Positions 1 through 10,800 of a stretch of DNA of 64,000 nt are shown here, piece by piece. A program made the translations under genes and the position numbers. Below the pieces are notes generated by a model that was not told the origin of the DNA, did no database searches, and was given only the letters and a program-made list of their open reading frames with translations. Within the stretch, counting starts at the first letter, position 1. Each line of letters opens with the position of its first letter. Source of the DNA: Methylobacterium fujisawaense (GTDB taxonomy: Bacteria > Pseudomonadota > Alphaproteobacteria > Rhizobiales > Beijerinckiaceae); contig NZ_JACJIM010000002.1 in the NCBI RefSeq assembly GCF_014138435.1, forward strand, positions 806,001 to 870,000, read 5' to 3'.

Positions 1-2
1 AC

Positions 3-416
3 ATCGCGCAGGTCGCCGAGCGCAGCGGGCTGTCGCCGGAGGCGGTGGTGTCGACCCATTCGGCCACGACGTTTCGGGTCTACATGTACGGCTTCGCGCC
101 GGGCTTTGCCTATCTCGGCGGCCTGCCGGAGGCCCTGGCGGTGCCCCGGCGCGCGAGCCCGCGGCCGCCGCATCCGCGCAACGCCGTCATGATCGGCGGG
201 GGTCTCGCCGCGGTGGCGACCGTGCCGATGCCGACCGGCTGGTACGTGCTCGGCGCGACGCCGGCCCGTCTCTACGCGCCCGAGCGCGACCCGAGCTTCT
301 TCGTCGCCGCGGGTGACCAGATCCGCTTCGAACCGGTGGATTCCGCGACCTTCGACGCCCTGACAGCCCGGGAGGCGGCAGGCGAGCCGGTGGCCCGGCG
401 CGGGGAGCCCCGCTGA
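3..416 (+). CDS. pxpB: 5-oxoprolinase subunit PxpB (KipI/allophanate hydrolase subunit 1 family), 5' truncated
   Basis: This is the C-terminal part of a PxpB/KipI-type protein. The frame is open from the left window edge, so the true start lies outside. The family hallmark GFAPGFAYLGGLPE is present, followed by the R-A/S-P-R region and the GWYVLGATP segment typical of the domain. With PxpA and PxpC, PxpB forms the ATP-dependent 5-oxoprolinase that opens pyroglutamate to glutamate in the cytosol. The stop codon overlaps the start of pxpC by one base (TGATG), so the two are translationally coupled. PxpA is not in the window and may lie upstream. The identity is firm at family level; the 5-oxoproline substrate is inferred from family. 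Confidence 0.88.
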   Translation: MAQVAERSGLSPEAVVSTHSATTFRVYMYGFAPGFAYLGGLPEALAVPRRASPRPPHPRNAVMIGGGLAAVATVPMPTGWYVLGATPARLYAPERDPSFFVAAGDQIRFEPVDSATFDALTAREAAGEPVARRGEPR

Positions 417-1432
417 TGCCCGCCCTCGTCATCGAGTCCGCCGGACCCGGCGTAACCCTGCAGGACGGGGGCCGGCACGGCTACCTGCGCTACGGCATCA
501 CGGCCGCGGGTCCCATGGACCCGCTGATGCACGCCGCCGCCAACCGGGCGGCATCGAACGCCCTCGACGCCACCGTCGTCGAGATCTCCACCGGCGGCGT
601 CACCGTCTCGGCGGAGGACGGACCCGTCGGGATCGTCCTGCTCGCGCCGGGTTTCCGCGTCGCGCTGGACGGGGTGCCGTTGCCCGATACGGTCGCGCTC
701 ACCCTGGAACCCGGCCAGAGGCTCGTCGTGCGGGCCGGCGATGCGGGCGCCTGGGGCTATCTGGCGGTCGCTGGGCGGCTCGACGTGGCGCCGGTCCTCG
801 GATCGGCGGCGACCCATACTCGCTCGGGGCTCGGCGGCCTCGACGGGCGCGGCCTCGCTGCGGGCGACCGCCTGCCCGTCGCCGAGGGCCGGACCCTGGA
901 CGGGGCGCCGCAGCGGCTCGTCGCCCCCTGGCTCGACCGCGACGGCCGGGTGATCCGGGTGGTGCTGGGCCCGCAGGACGATTACTTCGCCCCCGACCAG
1001 ATCGAGGCCTTCCTGGCGGGTCCCTGGACGGTCTCGCCGCGGGGCGACCGGATGGCCTGCTTCGTCGACGGCACGCCGCTCAAGCACGCCAAGGGGCACG
1101 ACATCGTCTCCGACGGCGTCGCCATGGGGGCGATCCAGGTCCCCGGCAACGGCCTGCCGATTATCCTGATGGCCGATCGGCAATCCACCGGCGGCTACCC
1201 GAAGATCGCCACGGTCATCGGACCGGATCTCGGGCGGCTGGCGCAGGTCCGGGGCGGGGCGCGCCTGTCGTTCCGGCGCGTGTCGGTGGAGGAGGCGGTC
1301 GCGGCGCGGCGCGCCGAGCGCGATCTCCTGCGCGAGGCGGTGCCCCGCGAGCCGGTCATCCGCACGGATTTCGCGTCGGACTTCTTGCTCGGCCTCAACC
1401 TCGTCGGTGGCGTCACCGACGGCCGCAGCTGA
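416..1432 (+). CDS. pxpC: 5-oxoprolinase/urea amidolyase family subunit PxpC (KipA)
   Basis: A 338-residue protein of the biotin-dependent carboxyltransferase-like family (allophanate hydrolase subunit 2). The N-terminus carries the diagnostic LQDGGRHGYLRYGI...GPMD segment (about residues 16-40), and the C-terminal half has the GYPKIATVIGPDL motif. It is the partner of the truncated PxpB upstream, whose stop it overlaps by one base. No biotin-carboxylase or biotinyl domain is fused, so the gene fits the stand-alone 5-oxoprolinase subunit and not a urea amidolyase. Length and start agree with the family. Confidence 0.88.
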   Translation: MPALVIESAGPGVTLQDGGRHGYLRYGITAAGPMDPLMHAAANRAASNALDATVVEISTGGVTVSAEDGPVGIVLLAPGFRVALDGVPLPDTVALTLEPGQRLVVRAGDAGAWGYLAVAGRLDVAPVLGSAATHTRSGLGGLDGRGLAAGDRLPVAEGRTLDGAPQRLVAPWLDRDGRVIRVVLGPQDDYFAPDQIEAFLAGPWTVSPRGDRMACFVDGTPLKHAKGHDIVSDGVAMGAIQVPGNGLPIILMADRQSTGGYPKIATVIGPDLGRLAQVRGGARLSFRRVSVEEAVAARRAERDLLREAVPREPVIRTDFASDFLLGLNLVGGVTDGRS

Positions 1433-1526
1433 GCGCAGATCGGCTGCGCTCAGGGACGCAAGTAGATAGAGTGCGGCACCGGCCGAGTCCCCGGCCCGAT
1501 CCCGAGACACAGGAAAGCCCGCACGC

Positions 1527-2315
1527 ATGGCGCACGCCGTTACCGCCCCGGGAAGCCCGCCCGCCCGCAGCAACGAGCCCCTGAACGCCGACAGCGTGCG
1601 TCGCGCCCGGATCGACCTCGCCGCCTGCCTGCGCTGGGCCGCCCGGAACGGTCTGGAAGAGGGGATCTGCAACCACTTCTCGGCGGTGCTGCCGGAGCGG
1701 CCCGACCTGATCCTGGTCAATCCCTACGGCCTCGCCTTCGCGGAGGTCACCGCGTCGAGCCTTCTGCTCTGCGACTTCCACGGCAACGTCGTCGAGGGCG
1801 AAGGTCAGCCCGAGGCCACCGCCTTCCACATCCATGCCGAGTTGCACCGGCTGAAGCCCCGCGCCCGGGCGGCGTTCCACACCCACATGCCCTATTCGAC
1901 GGCCCTCGCCATGCTGGAGGGCGAGCCGCTGCTATGGGCGGGCCAGACGGCCCTGCGCTTCTACGGCCGGATCGCCGTGGACGAGGATTACAACGGGCTG
2001 GCGCTCGACGCGTCCGAGGGCCGGCGGATCGCCGAGAGCGCCGGCGAGGCGGACGTGGTGTTCCTGAAGAACCACGGCGTGATGGTGCTGGGCGAGACCA
2101 TCGCGGAGGCCTGGGACGATCTCTACTATCTCGAGCGCGCCGCGCAGGCGCAGGTCCTGGCCATGAGCACGGGGCGCACGCTCAAGACCGTGCCCGAGGC
2201 GATCGTCAGGCACGTGGCGGCCCAGGAGGCGGCGGGACGCGCCGAGAGTGCGCGGCTGCACCTGGAGAGCGTCAAGCGGGTGCTGGCCCGGGACGAGCCC
2301 GCCTTCCTGGCGTAG
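1527..2315 (+). CDS. class II aldolase/adducin family protein
   Basis: A 262-residue cytosolic protein with the class II aldolase/adducin fold. The zinc-ligand pair is visible as HTH (H118, H120) in AAFHTHMPYSTALAML, and a third histidine lies in KNHGVMVLG (H183). Family members are L-fuculose-1-phosphate-type aldolases or dehydratases/decarboxylases of small hydroxy acids. The exact substrate cannot be told from sequence. It starts 94 bp after pxpC on the same strand and ends 7 bp before the convergent transglycosylase gene. The first 20 residues are poorly conserved in character, so the start could be slightly further in. Confidence 0.82.
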   Translation: MAHAVTAPGSPPARSNEPLNADSVRRARIDLAACLRWAARNGLEEGICNHFSAVLPERPDLILVNPYGLAFAEVTASSLLLCDFHGNVVEGEGQPEATAFHIHAELHRLKPRARAAFHTHMPYSTALAMLEGEPLLWAGQTALRFYGRIAVDEDYNGLALDASEGRRIAESAGEADVVFLKNHGVMVLGETIAEAWDDLYYLERAAQAQVLAMSTGRTLKTVPEAIVRHVAAQEAAGRAESARLHLESVKRVLARDEPAFLA

Positions 2316-2322
2316 ACGCCGC

Positions 2323-3618
2323 TCAGGGCGTTGCCCGGACCCGGTCCAGCAGCGTGGCGTCGGCATAGCCGTCCGCCGGCAATCCGATCGACCCCTGGAA
2401 GGCGCGCAGTGCCGCCCGCGTCTTGGGGCCGATCTTGCCGTCGACCCCGCCGGTGGCGAAGCCGCGCTCCGTGAGCCGGGTCTGCAGATCGCGCCGCTCG
2501 TCGGCCGTGAGCGGCCGGTCGCCCCGCGGCCAGTCGTGCACCAGGCCCGGGTCGCCGCTCAGGCGATCCGACAGGAGCGCGACGGTGAGCGCGTAGGCCA
2601 GGGCCGTGTTGTAGCGCAGGATCACCGCGAAGTTCGGCTGCAGCAGGAAGGCGGGGCCGCGGATTCCGGCGGGCAGGATCAGGGTCGCCTCGGCCTCGTC
2701 CGGCATCGCGCGGTCACGCGCAGGCTTTACGCCGAGCGCCCGCCATGCCGCGATGGTGCGGACCGTCGTCTCGTCGGCGAGGGCCGCATCGAAATTCTCG
2801 GGCAGCGCCGCCTCGGCGCCCCAGCTTTCTCCGGGCTTCCAGCCGTGGGTGATGAGGTAATGAGCCGTCGACGCGAGCGCATCCGGCACCGAGGTCCAGA
2901 TGTCGCGTCGTCCGTCGCCGTCGAAATCCACCGCCTCGCGCTGGTAGACGCTGGGCATGAACTGCGTGTGCCCCATGGCGCCGGCCCAGGATCCGGTGAG
3001 CCCCGCTTGCATCCGGTCGAGGGGCGCCTGGTTCCAGGCCAGGATCTGGAGCGCTGCCGTCAGTTCGTCGCGCCAGTAGGTGGAGCGATTGGGATCGCTG
3101 CAGCCGAGCGTCGCCAGCGAGCGGACGACCGGCTTCACCACCGCTGGATTGTCCAGCACGGCGCCGTAGCTCGATTCCACGCCCCAGAACGCCACCAGGA
3201 TGTGGCGGTCGACCCCGTACCGGGCCTCGATGGCCGCGAGCGTGTCGGCGTGCTCGGCGAGCTTGCGCTGACCGGCCTCGATGCGGGCCGGCGTGACGCT
3301 GGCCTCGATGTAGTCCCAGATCGGCCGGACGAACTCCCCCTGGCTCTGCGTTGCGGCGAGCACGTCCGGATCGGGCGTCAGGGTGGCGAGCTGCGCCTCG
3401 GCGAGGCTCTGCGGCACGGCCCGCGCCGTGACCCAGGCGATCAGATCGGCCCGGCAGGTCTCGAAGGGCTGGGGCGTGGCCGGCGGGGATCGGTCCGGCC
3501 CCGCGGCGGCGAGCGTCGGCGCCACCAGACCGATCAGAAGTGAGGCTCCGGTCGTCAGGACCGTCCGCAGGGGGCCGCTCCAGGTCGCGGGCCGCATCGG
3601 CGCAGCACGATCGTCCAT
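2323..3618 (-). CDS. lytic murein transglycosylase with C-terminal peptidoglycan-binding domain
   Basis: A 431-residue secreted MltB-type (SLT_2) lytic transglycosylase. The hydrophobic stretch TVLTTGASLLIGLVAPTLAAA at about residues 19-39 is a signal sequence. The catalytic glutamate is E148 in FWGVESSYG, and GAMGHTQFMPSVY (about 213-225) is the family substrate-cleft motif. Residues 371-431 form a PG_binding_1 domain (DGKIGPKTRAALRAFQ). The enzyme cleaves peptidoglycan strands in the periplasm, giving 1,6-anhydromuropeptides. I chose the ATG at 3618 because GGAG lies six bases upstream. The open frame continues to 3714, but that extension lacks a good ribosome site. Confidence 0.88.
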   Translation of the reverse strand: MDDRAAPMRPATWSGPLRTVLTTGASLLIGLVAPTLAAAGPDRSPPATPQPFETCRADLIAWVTARAVPQSLAEAQLATLTPDPDVLAATQSQGEFVRPIWDYIEASVTPARIEAGQRKLAEHADTLAAIEARYGVDRHILVAFWGVESSYGAVLDNPAVVKPVVRSLATLGCSDPNRSTYWRDELTAALQILAWNQAPLDRMQAGLTGSWAGAMGHTQFMPSVYQREAVDFDGDGRRDIWTSVPDALASTAHYLITHGWKPGESWGAEAALPENFDAALADETTVRTIAAWRALGVKPARDRAMPDEAEATLILPAGIRGPAFLLQPNFAVILRYNTALAYALTVALLSDRLSGDPGLVHDWPRGDRPLTADERRDLQTRLTERGFATGGVDGKIGPKTRAALRAFQGSIGLPADGYADATLLDRVRATP

Positions 3619-3752
3619 GGGCATCTCCGGTGATCCAGATGCGCGCGACGTAGCACACCGAGCCCGCGACGGCACCTTCAGCGGGGACTCGCCGTGACGG
3701 CGGCTCCGCCCCAAGTCGCGTCATGACAGTCCGAACGCCAGGAGACCGAACC

Positions 3753-4247
3753 GTGCAACGTGCTTATCTCACGGCGATCGGTACGGCCCTTCTGGCCGCC
3801 GGACCAGCCAGTGCCCTGGAAGTCACCCGCAGCCGCGACATCCCGGCCCCGCCGGCTGCCGTCTGGGCCCTGATCGGCGATTTCTGCGCGATCCAGAACT
3901 GGCACCCGCAGGTCCAGCGCTGCATCCTGTCGGGCGAGGACGACGACGACGGCATCCGCGCGCAGATCCGCGGCCTCGTCGTCAAGGGCGGCCTGGGCAC
4001 GATCGCGGAAGTCGAGACCGCGCGCGACGAGACCGGCATGAGCTACAGCTACAGCTTCATCCAGGGCCCCCTGCCGGTGCGCGCCTACAACGCGACACTG
4101 GCGGTCCGCCCCAACGGTGAAGGGTCCACGGTGATCTGGAGCGCGACCTTCGACGCCGAGGGTATGAGCGACGCCGACGCGGTCGCCGACATCACCGGCG
4201 TGTTCGACGCCGGGCTTGCCGGGATCGCCCGGGAGACGGCCAGATAG
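3753..4247 (+). CDS. SRPBCC (START-like) family protein, secreted
   Basis: A 164-residue protein starting at GTG 3753, eight bases after an AGGAG ribosome site; an upstream ATG at 3723 lacks one. A short signal peptide (AYLTAIGTALLAAGPASA, then LEVTRSRD) precedes a polyketide-cyclase/SRPBCC domain. Its opening IPAPPAAVWALIGDFCAIQNWHP is typical of the family, which binds hydrophobic ligands in a helix-grip fold. Export of an SRPBCC domain is less common than the cytosolic form. The gene is divergent from the transglycosylase and followed by pyk. The ligand and role are unknown. Confidence 0.78.
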   Translation: MQRAYLTAIGTALLAAGPASALEVTRSRDIPAPPAAVWALIGDFCAIQNWHPQVQRCILSGEDDDDGIRAQIRGLVVKGGLGTIAEVETARDETGMSYSYSFIQGPLPVRAYNATLAVRPNGEGSTVIWSATFDAEGMSDADAVADITGVFDAGLAGIARETAR

Positions 4248-4298
4248 GCGCCGGCCGAATCAGTCCGCCGCGCCAAACATCGCCTGGCCGGAGCCGCG

Positions 4299-4315
4299 GC
4301 GGTGCCGGGCACCGC
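4299..4315 (+). terminator. short hairpin between the SRPBCC gene and pyk
   Basis: Perfect 7-bp inverted repeat GCGGTGC / GCACCGC with a 3-base CGG loop, 50 bp after the SRPBCC stop and 70 bp before pyk. There is no T tract. It could be a weak terminator or a structure in the pyk leader. Confidence 0.3.
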
Positions 4316-4386
4316 TGTGTGCGGCGGCGGCGCGACCGAGCGCCCGGCTCGATTCCCAGAGACAGCCCCAGGAGGGCGAGACCCGC

Positions 4387-5799
<1,413 letters not shown>

Positions 5800-5894
5800 G
5801 CCGGCCGATCGGGAGCGTGATCTGGAACGCGGCCCACATCTCACCCGTTGATAGGAAGCTGCGCCATTTGGGCGCGATAACGGAGGGCCGAGCC

Positions 5895-6023
5895 ATGAAC
5901 CTGATCGGACGCATCGTCACCAAGATCCTCGGCAACGAGAACCGTCCCGTGTACCGCGACGACCGGAACGCCAGCTCGGCGACCCCGCTCGGCCGCCTCG
6001 TGACGAAGATCCTGGGCAAATAA
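5895..6023 (+). CDS. 42-residue micropeptide with an internal repeat, function unknown
   Basis: A very short ORF starting at ATG 5895 behind a GGAGGG ribosome site, 95 bp after pyk. It encodes a basic peptide with two near-identical ends: LIGRIVTKILGN at residues 3-14 and PLGRLVTKILGK at residues 31-42. A polar middle (RPVYRDDRNASSAT) separates them. Each repeat could form a short amphipathic helix. The upstream in-frame extension to 5817 lacks a ribosome site. A perfect hairpin follows at 6082-6105. The repeat, ribosome site and terminator together argue that it is a real gene. I do not recognise a family. Confidence 0.6.
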   Translation: MNLIGRIVTKILGNENRPVYRDDRNASSATPLGRLVTKILGK

Positions 6024-6081
6024 GAGGTCGGCAGGACCGGGCCTGCGCCGGCAATCCAGCTCCGGGACCTGACATCGTCCA

Positions 6082-6105
6082 CCGCGCGCCCTGTCGGGCG
6101 CGCGG
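6082..6105. terminator. bidirectional hairpin between the micropeptide and the patatin gene
   Basis: Perfect 10-bp stem CCGCGCGCCC / GGGCGCGCGG with a TGTC tetraloop, followed on the plus strand by CAAAACCC. It lies 59 bp after the micropeptide stop and 16 bp beyond the end of the convergent patatin gene, so it can serve both. Confidence 0.65.
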
Positions 6106-6120
6106 CAAAACCCTGTTCGA

Positions 6121-7308
6121 TCAGTGCGCCACGACGCTCGCGGTCTCTCTGAGGACCGGCGAAGCCGGAACCGTATGCTGCCAGAAGGTGCCGGTCCGGC
6201 CCTTCTCGAGGCCCGCATCGTAGAGCGCGCGCATGTAGGCGGTGTCGAAGCCCTTGGCGGCCGAGGCCTTGGGGCCGTTCTCGTCAATGTATGTCAGGTT
6301 GAAGCCGATGCCGTTGGCGCGCGCGAGCGCGTAGGTCGCGGTGAGCGTGGCCCGGGAGCGCGCCCGGCTCGCCGTCGTGAATGAGCGCTCGACGATCGAG
6401 AGCGTGTTGTCCTTCGTGACCTCGAAATCCGGCTCGAGACGGCCGTTGATCACCACGTAGATCTCGGCCTTGCCGCCCGTACGGATCCGTCCGTCGCGCA
6501 ACAGGAGGCTCTGCGGCAGGGTGAAGACCGGCGTCACCACCGAGCCGTCCACATGCATCTCCTGGAAACGCGTGTCGCCGGCCGAAACGTCGATGAACTG
6601 GGGCGGGAACACCGCCGGAATGCTGGCCGAGGCCGCCAACACGTCGCGGAACAGCTCCCGGGCGTTCGGCACGCCGCTCGCCGCGATGGCGCCCATGTTC
6701 CAGATCACCGCCCGCTGGGAATCGAGGTTCGTCGTCACCACGAGGAGGCGCCGCCCCTTGGCATGCTCCTCGGCAACCGCCTTGAGGAGATCCGCCGTGA
6801 CGTAGCGGTCGATCAGGCTGCGCAGGCGTCCGTCACCGAACAATCCGGAGCCGAACAGCACGTTTGCCAGGTTGGGCGAGGCCACCAGCTCACCCGCGAC
6901 GCCGCTGGTGTAGAACTCGGTCAGATAGGGATCGTAGGCCGGTCCCAGAAACGCGAAGGGGGCGATCAGCGCGCCGGTCGAGACACCGGACACCAGGGTG
7001 AATTCCGGGCGCTTGCCGGAGGCTGTCCAGCCGTTGAGCACGCCCGCCCCGTAGGCGCCGTCACCGCCGCCGCCCGACAGGGCCAGATACGTGAAGCCCT
7101 TGAGGCGACGCTCCGGATTGGCGGCGAGCGCCGCGATCGTGTCCACCGACGCGTCGGCGAAGACGCGCGCACCGGGGACGCCGGGGATGGTCGCCAGCGC
7201 GGCCTGCTCGGCGCTGTACGGAGTCCGCGGGACGCTGCCGCACGCCGCGACCTGCCCCGCCAGCCCGAACGCCACTGCCATGCGCAGGCTGACCTGACGA
7301 AAACCCAT
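6121..7308 (-). CDS. patatin-like phospholipase family lipoprotein
   Basis: A 395-residue lipoprotein. A hydrophobic leader ends in a lipobox with C23 (QVAAC). The patatin hydrolase core follows: glycine-rich oxyanion loop SGGGGDGAYGAG (about 78-89), nucleophile elbow GVSTG with S110, and the dyad aspartate D244 in HVDGS. Patatins are serine lipases or acyl hydrolases with a Ser-Asp dyad, and this one is predicted to sit on the periplasmic face of a membrane. The start at 7308 has an AAGGAAG site seven bases upstream. The frame is open far upstream, but that part is antisense to gcrA. Confidence 0.87.
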   Translation of the reverse strand: MGFRQVSLRMAVAFGLAGQVAACGSVPRTPYSAEQAALATIPGVPGARVFADASVDTIAALAANPERRLKGFTYLALSGGGGDGAYGAGVLNGWTASGKRPEFTLVSGVSTGALIAPFAFLGPAYDPYLTEFYTSGVAGELVASPNLANVLFGSGLFGDGRLRSLIDRYVTADLLKAVAEEHAKGRRLLVVTTNLDSQRAVIWNMGAIAASGVPNARELFRDVLAASASIPAVFPPQFIDVSAGDTRFQEMHVDGSVVTPVFTLPQSLLLRDGRIRTGGKAEIYVVINGRLEPDFEVTKDNTLSIVERSFTTASRARSRATLTATYALARANGIGFNLTYIDENGPKASAAKGFDTAYMRALYDAGLEKGRTGTFWQHTVPASPVLRETASVVAH

Positions 7309-7746
7309 CGTCGCTTCCTTGAACCGCGTAACGCGCCCACTCTGCCACACGGAACGAGCTTGGCCGTACAGCCTGTTCCACCATAGCCGGCTGAGCAGGA
7401 CGATATGGCCGCGCTGTTGCGGAGGGGTCACGTTTCCACGGGATCCGGGCACAAGCGTGGCCGCCTCGATCGCACGGCCGAGGGGCCATCGGCCGCCGCC
7501 TTTGCCGGTGGACAGGCGCCGCGGCGGCCCGCATCGGGGGACCGGCCGCCCTTGCAACGCTCGCGAACGCCGCGCTAGGGTTCCCCCGTGGCCTGGCGAG
7601 ACAGGGTGTCGCACGCGGTGCGGCAGCCGGCGCGCGAGGGCGCGGTCTGCGCGGCGACACGGTCGGCCGAGATAAGGCGTCCGGCGGCCTGAACACACGG
7701 CCTCGCTTTCGGGAACGCAGCCGAGCCGCAGGGGGCGGAGGGGATG
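7309..7746. other. 438-bp divergent intergenic region upstream of the patatin gene and gcrA
   Basis: This holds the leaders of two divergent genes. Several open frames cross it, but none has a ribosome site or recognisable protein character. I see no repeat, tRNA or strong hairpin. Confidence 0.5.
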
Positions 7747-8280
7747 ATGGAACCGGTTCTCGGCTGGACGGATGATCGCGTGGCGCTGCTGCGCCGGTTG
7801 TGGGAAGACGGGCAGAGCGCCAGCAAGATCGCGGCGCAGCTCGGCGGCGTCACCCGCAATGCGGTGATCGGCAAGGTCCATCGCCTCGGTCTGGCCGGGC
7901 GTGCCCGGGGTGGCGAGGAGGCTCCCGCCGCCGCGCCGCCGTCGAAGACCGTCGAGATCGAGACCGCCATCGCGGTGGTCGAGACACAGGCGCCCGAGCC
8001 GGTGGCGATCCTCGCCCATCGTCCGGCCCCCGAATTTCCCGCGCCCGCGCCCGTGCCGGCTCCGGAGCCAGTGGCTCTGGCGGTCTCGCAACGCGTGACC
8101 ATCATGGACCTGCGGGAATCCATGTGCCGCTGGCCGCTTGGCGATCCGACGACCCCGGAATTCCGGTTCTGCGGCGCCCGGTCGATCACCGGGCTGCCCT
8201 ATTGCACCCACCACGCCGAGATCGCCTACCAGCCGGCAGCCGAGCGGAAACGCGACCGCCGCGTCGCCTCCTTCCGCTGA
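7747..8280 (+). CDS. gcrA: GcrA cell cycle regulator
   Basis: A 177-residue GcrA protein, the alphaproteobacterial cell-cycle regulator that works with sigma70 RNA polymerase at promoters carrying CcrM-methylated GANTC sites. The N-terminal helix-turn-helix (GWTDDRVALLRRLWEDGQSA, then the ASKIAAQLGGVTRNAVIGK part) is highly typical. The middle is Pro/Ala/Glu-rich and presumably flexible. The C-terminal block RWPLGDP...FRFCGARS...YCTHH contains the conserved Cys/His residues. Two ATG codons are adjacent (7744 and 7747); the second is better spaced from the GGAGGGG site. It converges with the TAXI gene 12 bp away. Confidence 0.94.
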   Translation: MEPVLGWTDDRVALLRRLWEDGQSASKIAAQLGGVTRNAVIGKVHRLGLAGRARGGEEAPAAAPPSKTVEIETAIAVVETQAPEPVAILAHRPAPEFPAPAPVPAPEPVALAVSQRVTIMDLRESMCRWPLGDPTTPEFRFCGARSITGLPYCTHHAEIAYQPAAERKRDRRVASFR

Positions 8281-8292
8281 AGCCCGGCGGAC

Positions 8293-9291
8293 TCAGCGCA
8301 GGCTCACGCCCGCTTCGCGGAGGAGGCGGGCGGTCCCGGGATTGATCCTGTCCGCCGGGACGAGGCCGACGAGGTTCTTCGGCTGGGCGGTGGCCAAGTC
8401 CGTGCGCGCCAGCGCCGCCGCGAGGCGATAGGCCGCGTCCTCGCGGAGGCTGGGCCGCGCGAGCATGAAGCTCCAGGATCCGACCGTCTCGATCGGGTCC
8501 GTCTGGCCGGCGAAGCTGCCCGCCGGGACCGTCAGGCGCCGCGTTGCCACGCCCGGCTGCGCGAGGCGCGCGATTCCCGACTCGGACGGTCCGAAGAAGC
8601 GGGCTCCGCCCGGATCGGCGGCCAGAGCATGGAAGCCCGGCCAGTCGAGGCCGCCGCCCCAGAGCGCGTCGGCGCGGCCCTCCCGCACCAGGGCCGGACC
8701 GTCGCCGGCCCGGTCGAGCAGCATCGGGCTGATGTCCCGCTCGGGATCGAGACCCGAGGCGCTGAGGGCGCTCCGGCCCATGACGGTGAGCCCCGAATTA
8801 TGGGTGCCGAGCACGACCCTGCGCCCGCGCAGATCCGACACGGAGCGGATCGCACTGCCGGCCGGAACCACGAACAGGCCCGGCGTCGGGTACATCGGCG
8901 CCAGAACGGTCAGGTCGCCGCCTTCGGCGAGGGCCGGATAGGCGTACGCGCCCTGTACGAGGCCGAGATCGACCCGGCCGGTGCGGAGGAGGCCGACATT
9001 CTCGGCCGACCCGCCGGTGGCACGCCGCTCGATCGCCAAAGTCGGGTCGACGGCCGCGATGGCGTGGGCGAGCGTCTCGCCGAAAGCTGGAAAGCCACCG
9101 CCCGGCGTCGCGGTGGCGAGCACGAGGCGGACCACCTCGCTCCCCCAGGTCGGCCGTGCCAGGATCACCCCGAAGCCGGCCAACAGAGCGACCCGACGAG
9201 TCGGCCCTCGGGGCCGTCCCAGCCCTCCCGATGCGGACGACGCGCCGATCCCGCCGGTCGTCGCGACGGGGGCTGGAGAATGAAATTCCAT
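8293..9291 (-). CDS. TAXI-family TRAP transporter solute-binding protein
   Basis: A 332-residue periplasmic binding protein of the TAXI (TRAP-associated extracytoplasmic immunogenic) family. A hydrophobic signal region lies at about residues 31-50. The mature part opens LVLATATPGGGFPAFGE and continues with RRATGGSAENVGLLRTG, the usual TAXI ligand-loop region, and the LRGRRVVLGTHNSG segment. TAXI proteins deliver organic acids such as glutamate or 2-oxoglutarate to a fused DctQM permease. No such permease is in this window, so the gene is an orphan here. No strong ribosome site precedes the ATG at 9291, so the start is uncertain. Confidence 0.85.
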   Translation of the reverse strand: MEFHSPAPVATTGGIGASSASGGLGRPRGPTRRVALLAGFGVILARPTWGSEVVRLVLATATPGGGFPAFGETLAHAIAAVDPTLAIERRATGGSAENVGLLRTGRVDLGLVQGAYAYPALAEGGDLTVLAPMYPTPGLFVVPAGSAIRSVSDLRGRRVVLGTHNSGLTVMGRSALSASGLDPERDISPMLLDRAGDGPALVREGRADALWGGGLDWPGFHALAADPGGARFFGPSESGIARLAQPGVATRRLTVPAGSFAGQTDPIETVGSWSFMLARPSLREDAAYRLAAALARTDLATAQPKNLVGLVPADRINPGTARLLREAGVSLR

Positions 9292-9521
9292 CAGGCTCGG
9301 ACCAATCGATAAAGGCCTTCCATCCGGGGCCGAATGCCCTTGAAATAATGAAAAGAACTTTCGGTAAGGGCACTTAGCCCGATTGCTCCGGCCGCGGCAA
9401 CGCGATATCGCAGCCTCCCGTCCGGAACCGGCCGGGCCGGCCTCGCGTGAGCGATCCCTTGGCGCGGCCCGTCCCGGACCCGAAATCTGTCAGATCCTTC
9501 AACACGCGCAGGAGTTCCCCG

Positions 9522-10496
<975 letters not shown>

Positions 10497-10800
10497 GCGC
10501 TATCGGAGCGGCCCTCGGGCCGCTCCAACACGGGTGTCCCGGGAATCGCGCCGGCACCGTTCGGCGCGAGACATATACCCCACAGAGGCCGGATTTGGCG
10601 CACCGCCTGAATGGGACCACCACACCAAGAGAACTCTCGAATAGTGAAACTGATCTTTGTAAGATTCATTTCAGGCCATTTTGCCTATAAACACTACAGA
10701 TCAATTGGTATAGTTCGCGCCGCTCCGAAAAGCGCCGCATCTAGATCCGGAAAAGCCTTTCCGGTAACGCCAGACCCGTCGATCGGGTGGCGATTCTCTG
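10497..10800. other. intergenic region with a low-G+C island before the CxxC protein gene
   Basis: After the cysK hairpin the composition drops sharply: only 39 of the 100 bases at 10621-10720 are G or C. No protein-like frame is visible there. It probably carries the promoter of the gene starting at 10801; a small RNA cannot be excluded. Confidence 0.45.
10505..10526 (+). terminator. cysK terminator hairpin
   Basis: Perfect inverted repeat GGAGCGGCCC / GGGCCGCTCC separated by TC (effectively a 9-bp stem with a CTCG tetraloop), starting 8 bp after the cysK stop. No long T tract follows. Confidence 0.65.

Noticed and set aside
7319-7675. A 118-codon plus-strand frame in the patatin-gcrA gap
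   Set aside because: Arg/Pro/Gly-rich, no ribosome site or domain, and it occupies the region where promoters are expected.
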